From positions 2,742,501-2,806,500 of the forward strand of contig NZ_AP024484.1 in the NCBI RefSeq assembly GCF_017347605.1: DNA of 64,000 bases. The letters run 5' to 3'. The notes beneath the pieces are model-generated. The model did not search any database. It worked only from the letters and a program-made list of their open reading frames with translations, and was not told the DNA's origin. Each line of letters starts with the position of its first letter. Position 1 is the first letter of the stretch. The translations under genes and the position numbers were made by a program. This document shows positions 52,206-60,813 of the stretch, in pieces. This stretch comes from Prevotella herbatica. GTDB taxonomy: Bacteria; Bacteroidota; Bacteroidia; Bacteroidales; Bacteroidaceae.

Positions 52206-54071
52206 ATGGGACAGACGTATGATGACGGCTACGGTCACAAGGTTGTAGCAAAGGCGGATTTACAGATATCACGGTCCACAAGCGCAAAGACGAGCGGAAA
52301 GATAAGATGCAAGTGTCCTGAATGCAGCAGTCACGAGGGCAACAAGCCCAACTCCGACTGCGTGAGTATTGACCTTGATACTGGTTGGGGACACTGCTTC
52401 AGATGCGGAACGGTGTTTCTGCTTGAAAGTCATTTCAAGACATGGAAGGAGGGACAGGAAAAGCGGTATGCCAAGAAGAAATACAACCTGCCAACGGCTG
52501 ATTATTTCATGCCCAACTTCGGCACAAAGACGATGGAGTATCTCAAATACAGATGCATCAGTACGGACACCGCACATAAACTTGGCATCAGGACAAGGGT
52601 GATTGAGCACGGAGCGACAAAGGAGGAATATATCGGATTTCCGTTCATCGACGGCAGCAACACCGTTGACGTGCAGTTTAAGTTGGCTTCAAAGACAGAA
52701 AAGAAGTTCTTCTTTGAACAGGGCTGCGAGAAGATTCCCTACAACATCAACAGTGCCATAGGTGCCTCGCAGATACTTATCACAGAGGGCATGATGGACA
52801 CGGCTGCCTGCACCGAATGTGGCTATGAGGCGGTGGTGAGTCTACCTAATGGTGCACAGAGCGATTTGCGATGTTTCGACAAGTACAAGGACTATTTTAG
52901 TGGGGCAACGATTATCTATGCGGGAGATACCGATGAGCCTGGTATTGAGGCACGCAACAAGGTGGCTGCCTACTTCGGGGAGTCACGGATGAAGAGTGTT
53001 GACTGGACTTACAGATGGAAGGACGACGAGGGCGAGGACAACATGCACTGTGCCAAGGATGCCAACCAGATGCTGATGGAGAAAGGCAGGGATGCCGTGG
53101 TATGGTGCATTGAGCACGCAAAGAAGATGAACGTTGCGGGACTTGTGGAACTCGACAGCGTGGAGTCGCAGCTTGATGACCTTTACGAAAACGGACTTCC
53201 AAAGGCAAAGGACCTGCACGTGGCGAAGCTGAACAATATCTTCAGGATTGAGGACGGACTGATTTATCTTGGTTTTGCCGCTCCGGGCAGTGGAAAGTCA
53301 ACGATGATGAACTTTATCATGATGAGTATGGTGCATCTTTACGGCACGCACATCCTCGTTTACAGTCCTGAAAAATATCCTACAGCCCGTCACTACTCTG
53401 AGATGATCAACGTGATGACGGGTAAGGAGTTCAGCAAGGGTAAGTTGATTGAGCCAGCCTATCAGCGGGCAAAGGACATCTGTAGGGAGTATATCCGTGA
53501 GATTGACGCCAACGTGACCAACGACATAGACGGCATCCTGCACATAGCGCAGCAGGAGTATTACCAGGGACTGTGCGACATGCTGATAATAGACCCTTTC
53601 AACTGGATTCAGCTACCAGAACAGACTGGCATCACGGACACGATGAAATACACGATGCTGCTGATGAAGATCGTGCAGTTCGCCCATCAGTACAAAGTGC
53701 CCGTGTTCATGATGCACCACCCCCGCAAGTTTGACGACAAGACCAAGCTCACCATCAACGACATCTTCGGTAGCAGTGACTTCGGAAACAAGAGTGATTA
53801 CGTGTTCTGGCTTGACCGCAAGAAGGACGAGGACCCGCTGAAGGAAGTAACGTACTGGAACTGCATCAAATGCCGTTGGAATGAGATCGGAAAGACGGGT
53901 ACTGTTGCGCTGAAGTATTCCACGAACACCATGCGATACGCTGGCTGCAATCAGAACTTCGATAAGACGTATAGTCCCATCAGTGAGGATGATAGTGACT
54001 GGACGAAGCATGAAGCCACTTCTCAGGAGATTGACTTCAACCCAGTTACTCTGCCTGAATGTCCGTTCTAG
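52206..54071 (+). CDS. Phage-type DNA primase-helicase
   Basis: 621 residues from ATG 52206 (the frame is open further upstream within the previous gene; this start follows it by one base). Zinc ribbon CPEC ... CFRCG (about 37-66), Toprim domain with ITEGMMDTAA (about 189) and YAGDTDEPGIEARN, then a DnaB-like RecA core: Walker A GFAAPGSGKST (about 355) and Walker B MLIIDPFNW (about 458), with MMHHPRKFDD as the sensor-like segment. This is the T7 gp4 / Twinkle architecture, typical of phages and mobile elements. It has clearly higher GC than the chromosome core. Confidence 0.88.
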   Translation: MGQTYDDGYGHKVVAKADLQISRSTSAKTSGKIRCKCPECSSHEGNKPNSDCVSIDLDTGWGHCFRCGTVFLLESHFKTWKEGQEKRYAKKKYNLPTADYFMPNFGTKTMEYLKYRCISTDTAHKLGIRTRVIEHGATKEEYIGFPFIDGSNTVDVQFKLASKTEKKFFFEQGCEKIPYNINSAIGASQILITEGMMDTAACTECGYEAVVSLPNGAQSDLRCFDKYKDYFSGATIIYAGDTDEPGIEARNKVAAYFGESRMKSVDWTYRWKDDEGEDNMHCAKDANQMLMEKGRDAVVWCIEHAKKMNVAGLVELDSVESQLDDLYENGLPKAKDLHVAKLNNIFRIEDGLIYLGFAAPGSGKSTMMNFIMMSMVHLYGTHILVYSPEKYPTARHYSEMINVMTGKEFSKGKLIEPAYQRAKDICREYIREIDANVTNDIDGILHIAQQEYYQGLCDMLIIDPFNWIQLPEQTGITDTMKYTMLLMKIVQFAHQYKVPVFMMHHPRKFDDKTKLTINDIFGSSDFGNKSDYVFWLDRKKDEDPLKEVTYWNCIKCRWNEIGKTGTVALKYSTNTMRYAGCNQNFDKTYSPISEDDSDWTKHEATSQEIDFNPVTLPECPF

Positions 54072-54084
54072 AAGTTCTCCCGCA

Positions 54085-54740
54085 AAGTTTCTTGTATCAA
54101 CGTGAACTGCATTATATCCCGCAGAGAAAATGAGGTTCGCATGCAAGATTACTCACATGATAAACAGCCGTATCTCCCGCAGATAACGCAGATTCACGCA
54201 GACAAACGGCCAACAGCATGAACTACATTGTCTCCCGCAGATAATGAAGAGGAATGCAGCAAGCTGCATTATTTCGCAGAGAAAGACAGTTAGTTATTGG
54301 TGTAGTTTTGTGGTTTTATCTGCGTAATCAGCGAGATCTGCGAGAGAATCGGCCGTTCACACATAAGGAAAGAGCAAGCAAAGAACGAGCGTATCTCACA
54401 GATAGATTGAGTCCTCTTGCATGTTATTCTCTCGCAGATAACGCAGAGGTCGCAGATGAATGCAGCAAGCTGCATTATTTCGCAGACAAACATCAAAACA
54501 GCATGAACGGCAGTATCTCTACAATGTGGTAACTGTCTTTGTCAGCGAGATCTGCGACATCTGCTTTAGCAGATCTATTTGACCTAACTGTCTTTTATCT
54601 GCGTAATCAGCGAGATCTGCGAGAGAATCGGCCGTTAAACACATAAGGAAAGAGCAAGGAAAAAATAAGGAAAGAACAAGAAATGAGCAAGCAATAAAAC
54701 AAAAAGGGAAGAGCAAGGAAAGAATAATGAATCTGCGGGA
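54085..54740. repeat. CGCAGA-type dispersed repeats
   Basis: Dense imperfect units (CCGCAGATAACGCAGATTCA, GAATGCAGCAAGCTGCATT, ATCTGCTTTAGCAGATCT) with at least three repeats of the GCGAGATCTGCGAGAGAATC block. Open frames here are repeat sequence only. Confidence 0.7.
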
Positions 54741-54785
54741 AAAAAGCAACAAATATAAGTATTAACAATTAAAACAACAACGAAT

Positions 54786-54982
54786 ATGTCAAATTTATCA
54801 ATCGGGGAACGCTCCCCGAAACAATCAGATGCCAGAAATGCGGGCGTGAACTTCCTAAACAGAAGTTAGAACGCATGAAGTCTGGAACCTATCGACAGGT
54901 ATGCAACCAGTGCAAATACGAGTACTACATCAAACCCTCACGGGTAAGGCGCATACTCAGGGAACTGGAAAACGATACATAG
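54786..54982 (+). pseudogene. Zinc-ribbon small protein, apparently frameshifted
   Basis: The frame ending at 54982 encodes IRCQKCGRELPKQKLERM, then VCNQCKYEYYIKPSRVRRIL, a four-Cys zinc ribbon with a basic helix. It has no ATG before the first Cys pair. An ATG at 54786 (MSNLSIGERSPK) is in a different frame, and the switch point coincides with the hairpin CGGGGA-ACGC-TCCCCG (54803-54818). Either a frameshift mutation, a sequencing error, or a non-standard start. Confidence 0.5.
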
Positions 54983-55002
54983 GTTTTACAAATTAATAAG
55001 CG

Positions 55003-55058
55003 TCGAAACGTCTATTTGCTGATAATCAACGTATTAGATGCTATTTTTCAAAAACATA
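55003..55058. repeat. Imperfect repeat flanking the VirE gene (left)
   Basis: TCGAAACGTC ... TTGCTGATAATCAACG ... TTAGATGCTATTTTTCAAAA. A related block lies at 57312-57372, immediately behind the gene. The shared core TTGATAATCAA is nearly palindromic. Confidence 0.5.
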
Positions 55059-55081
55059 CTGTCGGTAAAATGGCAAATAAC

Positions 55082-55192
55082 AAAAACGTTTCTACGTAGA
55101 AACGGAAACGTTTGATCGATGAAACGCAAACTTTATGTCGTAGCAACAGAAACGTTGCTTCGTAAAACGGCAAGCAATGCTTCGTAGAACGG
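55082..55192. repeat. Five iteron-like repeats upstream of the VirE gene
   Basis: Five imperfect units of 21-23 bp in tandem with the consensus GAAACGTTTnnTCGTAGAAACG. The first contains a perfect 18-bp palindrome (CGTTTCTACGTAGAAACG, 55087-55104). Position, directly before a primase/helicase-type gene, is that of a replication iteron array or an operator. Confidence 0.6.
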
Positions 55193-55222
55193 AATTTTAG
55201 CTCATAAAAACGAAAAAACAGA

Positions 55223-57304
55223 ATGAAAATATCAAAAATCAATGTTTTGTATAAGGCAAAACAGGAAATCAAACAAAAATTGACGAGTCTTGATGATTTG
55301 TTTGTCATGATTCGGGGTGAAAAATACCAAAAGCAGTGCAATAAACTGCGATATGCCCTCAACTCATACCCCAATATTGCGGGTATGAAGCTTGCTGAGA
55401 CGGCAGAACTGCCACAGATACAGTTTTCTTTGTGCAGAAAACAGTACACGGGCTATGTTTTGCTGTCGTTCAAGGCAGAGGACGGTTGGCTGAACAATCT
55501 GAAGTTTCTTGCAGAGGGACTTCCGCAGACACTGATGTGTTTTACTGGAGCATCGGCAAAGTCACTGAAAATCGTAGTGGCATTTACACTGCCAGACGGT
55601 ACGCTGCCACAGACAGAACAGGACATCTGCTTCTTTCATCAGCATGCCTACTTCACATGTGCTAAGTTTTACGAGGCGGAACTTGGCATCAAATGCGAGC
55701 GAACAGTGCCTACCACTCAAACCGTATGCAGAATAAGCACGGACGAGCACGTTTTTCTTAATGCCAGTGCTATACCGATGATTCTTCAGCAGCCCCATGA
55801 AGGCGTTGAGAAAAGAGTGAAAAGTGAGATTCGCTACCAGATGAAGAAGACAAGCTACAATGCAGGCAGGGAAACGGGCGTGATTCCTTTTTATGAAAAG
55901 CAGCACATGGCTATGGCGAAGTTTCAGACAATATTTCTGAATCTCATCAATAGTGCCGTGGATATGGATATGGACGAGATTGTAACGGAATTGGCAAAAA
56001 ACTGTCAGCGCAACGGTCTTGCGGAGGAGTTCTGCATCAAAAGACTGATGCGACATGCGCCATACTGTAATTTTGATTATATCGTACGCAACTGCTTCCG
56101 CAACGTGTATGACACGAGTGCGCCAAAGTCAGACTGTGCGGTATCAAAGATGACTATCGACATGGAAAGACTGCGCACGTTTCTTGCCGTGAGATATGCT
56201 TTCCGCAAGAATGAGATTACAAACGACTGCGAATACAGGGAACGTGACAGTTTTATATTCTCGTGGAACTCCGTTACAAAAGAGGTTCTTAACACGATAA
56301 CAATCAACGCAAAGTCTGAGGGCATTGACGCATGGGACAAGGACGTGAAGCGATTCATAGAATCATCATTCACAGAAGATTACGACCCGATTGCAGACTG
56401 GATAACTTATCTGCCAAAATGGGATGGCGAGGACCGCATTGATAAGTTTGCCCAGAGGGTGAAAACGGATAACCAGGACTGGGTGAAGAACTTTCATCTG
56501 TGGTTTATCAGTATGGTGAGCCAGTGGATGCGCAGAAACTCCATGCACGGTAATTCACTTGTTCCGCTGTTGGTAGGCGAACAGGGAGACGGAAAGTCAA
56601 CATTTTGCAGAATGATCATCCCCGAAGAACAGCAGATCTACTATACAGACCGTGTGGACTTCACGAAGAAGGAGGATGCCGTGAAGGCATTGAGCCGATT
56701 CATACTGATAAACATAGATGAATATGACAGTATTTCAAAGCGCCAGACAGCATTTTTGAAGTATATGTTGCAGGCAGTTGATGTGAAGTTTAGAAATCTA
56801 TATGAGAGCCTCACGCAGCAGCACAAGCGATATGCGGCTTTCATCGGCACGACCAACAACCCTCAACCGTTGATAGATTATACCGGTTCACGACGATACA
56901 TGTGTATCAGGGTGAAGGAACGCATAGACACAAGCACGGCAGTGAACTATGAACAGATGTATGCTCAGGCAGTTGAGGAAATAAAATCGGGAGCAAGAAC
57001 CTATTTCGACAACGAGGCGGAACATCAGATTCAGCTTGCTAATGCCGATTTCCTACAGATTGATTGCATGGACGACATCTTCTTTGAGATGTTTCACCGT
57101 CCTGCGAAAGAAGAGAAGGCGATGCGTCTCACGGCAACGGAGATTGTGCAGAAAATGAAAACGAAGTATCGTAACATCAGCATCAACAACAGCAACATCA
57201 TGCGTGTAGGGCATATTCTGATGAGGAATAAGTTTAAGCTGACAAGGGGAAAGTCTCGCCGTTATGACATCGCTACAAATGACACGTTGGTGCCACTTGA
57301 TTAA
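55223..57304 (+). CDS. VirE-type ATPase with BT4734-like N-terminus and DUF3874
   Basis: 693 residues. N-terminal about 200 residues look like the BT4734/BF3469 domain (a primase-related fold; KYQKQCNKLRYALNSYPNIA, VLLSFKAEDGW...). The centre is a VirE/VapE P-loop ATPase: DWITYLPKWDGEDRIDKFA, Walker A GEQGDGKST (about 451), Walker B RFILINIDEYD (about 491) and GTTNNPQPLIDYTGSRRYMCI. The end (ATEIVQKMKTKYRNISINNS...KLTRGKSRRYDI) fits DUF3874. Typical of Bacteroidales integrated elements, probably with a role in element replication. Iterons precede it. Confidence 0.82.
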   Translation: MKISKINVLYKAKQEIKQKLTSLDDLFVMIRGEKYQKQCNKLRYALNSYPNIAGMKLAETAELPQIQFSLCRKQYTGYVLLSFKAEDGWLNNLKFLAEGLPQTLMCFTGASAKSLKIVVAFTLPDGTLPQTEQDICFFHQHAYFTCAKFYEAELGIKCERTVPTTQTVCRISTDEHVFLNASAIPMILQQPHEGVEKRVKSEIRYQMKKTSYNAGRETGVIPFYEKQHMAMAKFQTIFLNLINSAVDMDMDEIVTELAKNCQRNGLAEEFCIKRLMRHAPYCNFDYIVRNCFRNVYDTSAPKSDCAVSKMTIDMERLRTFLAVRYAFRKNEITNDCEYRERDSFIFSWNSVTKEVLNTITINAKSEGIDAWDKDVKRFIESSFTEDYDPIADWITYLPKWDGEDRIDKFAQRVKTDNQDWVKNFHLWFISMVSQWMRRNSMHGNSLVPLLVGEQGDGKSTFCRMIIPEEQQIYYTDRVDFTKKEDAVKALSRFILINIDEYDSISKRQTAFLKYMLQAVDVKFRNLYESLTQQHKRYAAFIGTTNNPQPLIDYTGSRRYMCIRVKERIDTSTAVNYEQMYAQAVEEIKSGARTYFDNEAEHQIQLANADFLQIDCMDDIFFEMFHRPAKEEKAMRLTATEIVQKMKTKYRNISINNSNIMRVGHILMRNKFKLTRGKSRRYDIATNDTLVPLD

Positions 57305-57311
57305 TGCAGAT

Positions 57312-57372
57312 TTGAAACGTAGCATGTTGATAATCAATGACAAGACACTTAGACGCTAGTATTTTTGAAAAC
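57312..57372. repeat. Imperfect repeat flanking the VirE gene (right)
   Basis: TTGAAACGTAGCATGTTGATAATCAATG, in two halves TTGAAACGTAGC and TGTTGATAATCAATG, then TTAGACGCTAGTATTTTTGAAAA. It aligns with 55003-55058 in the same orientation. The remaining intergenic sequence to 57617 is otherwise without features except a promoter. Confidence 0.5.
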
Positions 57373-57458
57373 CCTATGTGCGTGCGCGTGTATAGATAAC
57401 TGTAATAAGGTGAAACATAGGGCAACGCAACTTTGGCTAACACGCCAACGAGTATTTC

Positions 57459-57490
57459 ATTGCAAGCATGGAAATATCGCAGTACCTTTG
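57459..57490 (+). promoter_or_regulatory. Promoter of the HU-like operon
   Basis: ATTG at 57459-57462 as a weak -33, 20 bp, then TACCTTTG at 57483-57490. Gives a leader of about 120 nt before the HU-like gene, containing GGAGGAACATTATAGG. Confidence 0.5.
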
Positions 57491-57617
57491 CATCGTCATT
57501 TGAAAATCAGGTGACTGGGCTTAATGAAAGGAGGAACATTATAGGTGCACATATATGATGCTTTCAGCAAGTCTCAAACAGTAAAAAAAACAATTTAAAA
57601 CGAAAGGAAAAAGAAAC

Positions 57618-58088
57618 ATGCTGAATTACAAAATTTACATGAACAAAAACAAAAAGAATCTGAAAACCTATAACAAGTTTTACGCTCGTGCCGTCTATCA
57701 CGGAATAGCTCAACTTGATGACATGGCAGAAAAGATTCAGGCAAACTGCTCAGTTAAAAAGAGTGATGTACTAGCAGTACTCACAGAACTTGCAGAGGTG
57801 ATGACAGCCGAACTTCAGGACTCAAAAATCGTAAAGATCGCAGGACTAGGTTCATTCAAGCTCACACTGAAATGTGTAGGCGCAGACAGTATCAAGGAGT
57901 TCACACCTGCCAAGAACATCAAGAAAGTCAACATCCGCTTCTCTCCGGAAGCACATGTAGACGCAGGTTCAAAGACACGCACCAAGGCATTGGTAACCGG
58001 TACGCAGGTCAAGGAGTACGCAGAGTACAACAAGATCAAGGGTGCACCCAAAACAGGTGATCCAAACGGAGGAGTCGTAAAGCCTTAA
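57618..58088 (+). CDS. HU-like DNA-binding protein (HU-HIG type)
   Basis: 156 residues. HU fold with a Bacteroidetes-type long form: KFYARAVYHGIAQLDDMAEKIQ, VKKSDVLAVLTELAEVMTAELQ, SKIVKIAGLGSFKLTL and KNIKKVNIRFSPEA, then a flexible Gly/Pro-containing tail (GAPKTGDPNGGVVKP). Proteins of this type regularly accompany smalltalk proteins and peptidoglycan hydrolases in Bacteroidales accessory loci, as here. Likely DNA-architectural role for the element. Confidence 0.85.
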   Translation: MLNYKIYMNKNKKNLKTYNKFYARAVYHGIAQLDDMAEKIQANCSVKKSDVLAVLTELAEVMTAELQDSKIVKIAGLGSFKLTLKCVGADSIKEFTPAKNIKKVNIRFSPEAHVDAGSKTRTKALVTGTQVKEYAEYNKIKGAPKTGDPNGGVVKP

Positions 58089-58162
58089 ACATAGCTCCCC
58101 CTGATGCGCACAGGGGGACATTGCTTTTAAACAAAACAACAAATTAAAAACAAACACAAACA

Positions 58163-58270
58163 ATGGATAAGAACAAAGTAAACATTTCATGGATAATCAA
58201 GATAGTAATCGCTATCGCTTCAAGTCTTCTGGGGTTGCTTGGAACGCAACAGAACGAAACACAGAACTAG
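58163..58270 (+). CDS. Smalltalk-type small membrane protein
   Basis: 35 residues: MDKNKVNISW, then the hydrophobic IIKIVIAIASSLLGLLGTQQ and a polar tail. Size, Lys-rich start, single hydrophobic helix with SSLLGLLG, and position right behind the HU-like gene are those of the smalltalk family, of unknown function, which is often missed because of its length. 74 bp after the HU-like gene. Confidence 0.7.
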   Translation: MDKNKVNISWIIKIVIAIASSLLGLLGTQQNETQN

Positions 58271-58274
58271 CCGA

Positions 58275-58382
58275 GTGAGCTATCACGATTTCAACGACTT
58301 AATTAAAATCATAACCAACTTAATATGGTTAATCGCAGCGCTCACAGCGCTACTTAGCTGCACGGTATGGATGGCAGGATAA
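58275..58382 (+). CDS. Second tiny membrane protein (GTG start)
   Basis: 35 residues from GTG 58275, only four bases after the smalltalk stop: V-S-Y-H-D-F-N-D-L-I-K, then IITNLIWLIAALTALLSCTV and WMAG. One hydrophobic helix with a Cys. The tight spacing and the terminator 7 bp after its stop support a real gene co-translated with the smalltalk gene. No family recognised. Confidence 0.5.
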   Translation: MSYHDFNDLIKIITNLIWLIAALTALLSCTVWMAG

Positions 58383-58389
58383 CAACAGA

Positions 58390-58416
58390 GGGATGTGCTA
58401 AAGCGCATCCCTTTTA
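58390..58416 (+). terminator. Terminator of the HU/smalltalk operon
   Basis: GGGATGTGC-TAAA-GCGCATCCC stem, with a single G-T/G-C variation in the arm, followed by TTTT. It closes the accessory module. Confidence 0.75.
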
Positions 58417-58429
58417 TGTTTTTAGGTTT

Positions 58430-58760
58430 CTCGCAGATGGTTATTGTTTGTGCTTCTGTAGATAGATTGAGTACGCTTGTGTGATAATTCTCCCGCAGAT
58501 CTCGCAGATTTACGCAGAGAAACAGCATGAGTTGCATTATCTCCCGCAGACTTATTGTCTCAACTTGAACGGCCTATTCTCTCGCAGATAACGCAGAGGT
58601 CGCAGATGAATGCAGCAGGCTGCATTATTTCGCAGATAAAGACAGTTAGTGTTGTTCGTGTTGTTTGGGTGTTTATCTGCGTAATCTGCGTAATCTGCGA
58701 GAATCTGCGAGATCTGCGGGAGAATAGGCCGTTCACATGCAAAGAAAAAGAATATCAACG
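58430..58760. repeat. CGCAGA-type dispersed repeats before the third operon
   Basis: Imperfect units such as CTCGCAGATAACGCAGAGGT and GCGTAATCTGCGAGAATCTG. Followed by the recombinase leader common to all three operons (TAATTTGTA/TTAAATTTAAAAT). No gene supported. Confidence 0.7.
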
Positions 58761-58938
58761 GGAATCAGCGGGGAACGGCTTTGTCTATTATTTTGACTGA
58801 CATATATAATCTGTATTAAAATAACAGTGATTCGTCTGTTATTAAATTTAAAATGAGTTTTTACTTTCTTTTTATTGGTCTTTGATTTGTAAATTTGTAA
58901 TTCACTTTTTAAATATTATTTTTATTATTATCATTATT

Positions 58939-59817
58939 ATGTCAGTAACATTCTCTTCTTTTACCCAGACCTGTATTCGTGACCTTCGGCAAGAGGGTCG
59001 TTTTTCAACCGCCCATTTGTATGACATTTCACTGCGCTCTTTCTGTAAATGTCTCGGTCACGATGTTATCCGTTTCAGTGAGATCAACCGTAATTCCCTT
59101 CATGTTTTTAAAATGTATCTCATTCAGCGGAATTATTCCCCCAATACTCAGTCCACTTATATGCGCATGCTCCGTGCCCTATATAACAAAGCTGTGTATG
59201 CAGGGCTTACCAAACATGTTTATAATCTGTTTCACGATGTTTATACGGGCATTGACAAAAGCCATAAGAAAGCGATGTCGCCCGTTGACCTGAATACACT
59301 CTTTTTTGGCAAGGTAAGCAGTCCAGCACTCATCAGTGCTCAGCAGATTGCCAGACTCATGTATTGTCTTTGTGGTATTCCCTTTGTTGATTTTCAGCAT
59401 GTCGGCGCTGACTCAGTCAAGGACGGGTCTCTGAACTACAGCCGCCGTAAGACGGGAGTCTGTGTCAGCATTCCTGTCAATAAAGAGACGGTTGCTCTTA
59501 TAGAGAAAGCGGCAGTATGCCCTTCAGACATGAATACCGAGGCGGGCTACCGCCATTACCAGTCATTGCTTCGCAAGTTTAACGCCAGTCTTTCGCGTCT
59601 TGCCAGTAAACTTGGTATCAAGGCTCATGTGTCCTCTTATACCATCCGCCATTCCTGGGCTACCACGGCTCTGTACTGTCATGTTCCTGTGGAGGTGATC
59701 AGTTCCGCTCTCGGTCATGCCGACATCAAGACCACGCAGATATATCTCAAGGGCTTCAATGCTAAAGAGATAGGGCTTGCCAACAGAAAGGTATGCAGGT
59801 GTGTAGAAAATAAATGA
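58939..59817 (+). CDS. Tyrosine recombinase of the third pilus operon
   Basis: 292 residues from ATG 58939 (start aligned with the other copies). Only about 60% identical to them: MSVTFSSFTQTCIRDLRQEG, YMRMLRALYNKAVYAGL, YSRRKTGVCVSIPVN with Lys171, SSYTIRHSWAT with Arg237, LGHADIKTTQIYLKG with His260 and Tyr269. The RGM-equivalent reads LMYCLCGIPFVDFQHV, with no Arg at all nearby. The adjoining inversion sites also differ from those of operons 1 and 2, matching a separate specificity. Confidence 0.85.
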   Translation: MSVTFSSFTQTCIRDLRQEGRFSTAHLYDISLRSFCKCLGHDVIRFSEINRNSLHVFKMYLIQRNYSPNTQSTYMRMLRALYNKAVYAGLTKHVYNLFHDVYTGIDKSHKKAMSPVDLNTLFFGKVSSPALISAQQIARLMYCLCGIPFVDFQHVGADSVKDGSLNYSRRKTGVCVSIPVNKETVALIEKAAVCPSDMNTEAGYRHYQSLLRKFNASLSRLASKLGIKAHVSSYTIRHSWATTALYCHVPVEVISSALGHADIKTTQIYLKGFNAKEIGLANRKVCRCVENK

Positions 59818-59887
59818 TGTGTAGAAATGTCTTTTGACAGGGCGGTTACGCCTGTAGCACAGACTCTTAAGTACAAATAAAATAGCC

Positions 59888-60164
59888 GTTACTTTACAAG
59901 TAACGGCTATAAATAATTATTTGGCAAATGTAGTGATTAATTTATTGAATTATATATTAATTTGCATTAATTAACTAAAAACCAACGAAAAACATATTAA
60001 AGAGGAAACAGACATCCGAAATATATTCATATTTGGATATATTTTGATGATTTATTCATCTGCCTCCTCCAGTCACACGTAACAACTATTTACGTATGAC
60101 AGTTTTTTCGTGCCCTTTTATACTCTAAATATCACTCATTCCTTTCTGTTACTTGTAAAGTAAC
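59888..60164 (+). promoter_or_regulatory. Invertible promoter segment, third pilus operon
   Basis: A 17-bp inverted repeat, GTTACTT-TAC-AAGTAAC at 59888-59904 and its complement at 60148-60164, bounds 243 bp. The -7 box TACATTTG lies on the minus strand (complement of 59925-59932), again facing the recombinase (OFF). The half-site arms are the same as in the other operons, but the centre is TAC instead of TGT. Confidence 0.65.
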
Positions 60165-60186
60165 AGAAACTATTTTTTTAGTGATA

Positions 60187-60786
60187 ATGTTTAGACGAAT
60201 CGTAGATAGACGAGTGGGTGATAACAGTGTCTTTATCCTAAAGTATTGTTTTATATTCATACTTCAGCTGATCCCATTTCAGCTGAAGGCTCAGCATGTT
60301 GCACTGAAATCCAATTTGCTCTATGATGCATTATGCATCCCTTCCCTGGGTACTGAGGTCCGCCTTGACAGTACCCTCACCCTGAGTGTTTCCTCAACCT
60401 ATTGCCCGATATCATACGATGATAACCGTAAATGGAAGAACTGGTCAGTTCAGTACGAAGCCCGTCATTGGTTCCGCAAATCCTTCAATGGTCCCTATAT
60501 CGGAGTCTTCGGCATTCACGGAGGCTTCAACTTAAGCCGACTTCCCTTTTTTCATCTTTCCCATCACCGTGCAGAAGGTAACTTCAACGGTGCCGGACTC
60601 ACTTTCGGCTGGCATAGGATCCTCTCTCCTCACTGGGGCATAGATACTTCCTTGTCTGCTGGCTACCTGCACTTGCGCTATCGCCATTACCGTGAGGGAC
60701 GCTACGGCTACCTCGAATATACGAAGAGTCACGACTATGTCGGTCCTGTCTCCCTCTCGATATCACTGGTGTATATAATAAGATAA
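60187..60786 (+). CDS. DUF3575 outer-membrane protein, third operon
   Basis: 199 residues from ATG 60187 (GTG 60181 is also possible). From HVALKSNLLYDALCIPSLG onward almost identical to operon 1. The first 40 residues (FRRIVDRRVGDNSVFILKYCFIFILQLIPFQLKA) are unrelated in sequence but still a signal segment. The break between unrelated and near-identical sequence is sharp, marking a recombination point at the start of the mature protein. Confidence 0.8.
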   Translation: MFRRIVDRRVGDNSVFILKYCFIFILQLIPFQLKAQHVALKSNLLYDALCIPSLGTEVRLDSTLTLSVSSTYCPISYDDNRKWKNWSVQYEARHWFRKSFNGPYIGVFGIHGGFNLSRLPFFHLSHHRAEGNFNGAGLTFGWHRILSPHWGIDTSLSAGYLHLRYRHYREGRYGYLEYTKSHDYVGPVSLSISLVYIIR

Positions 60787-60813
60787 TAACAATGAAATAA
60801 TATTTATAGAGAA

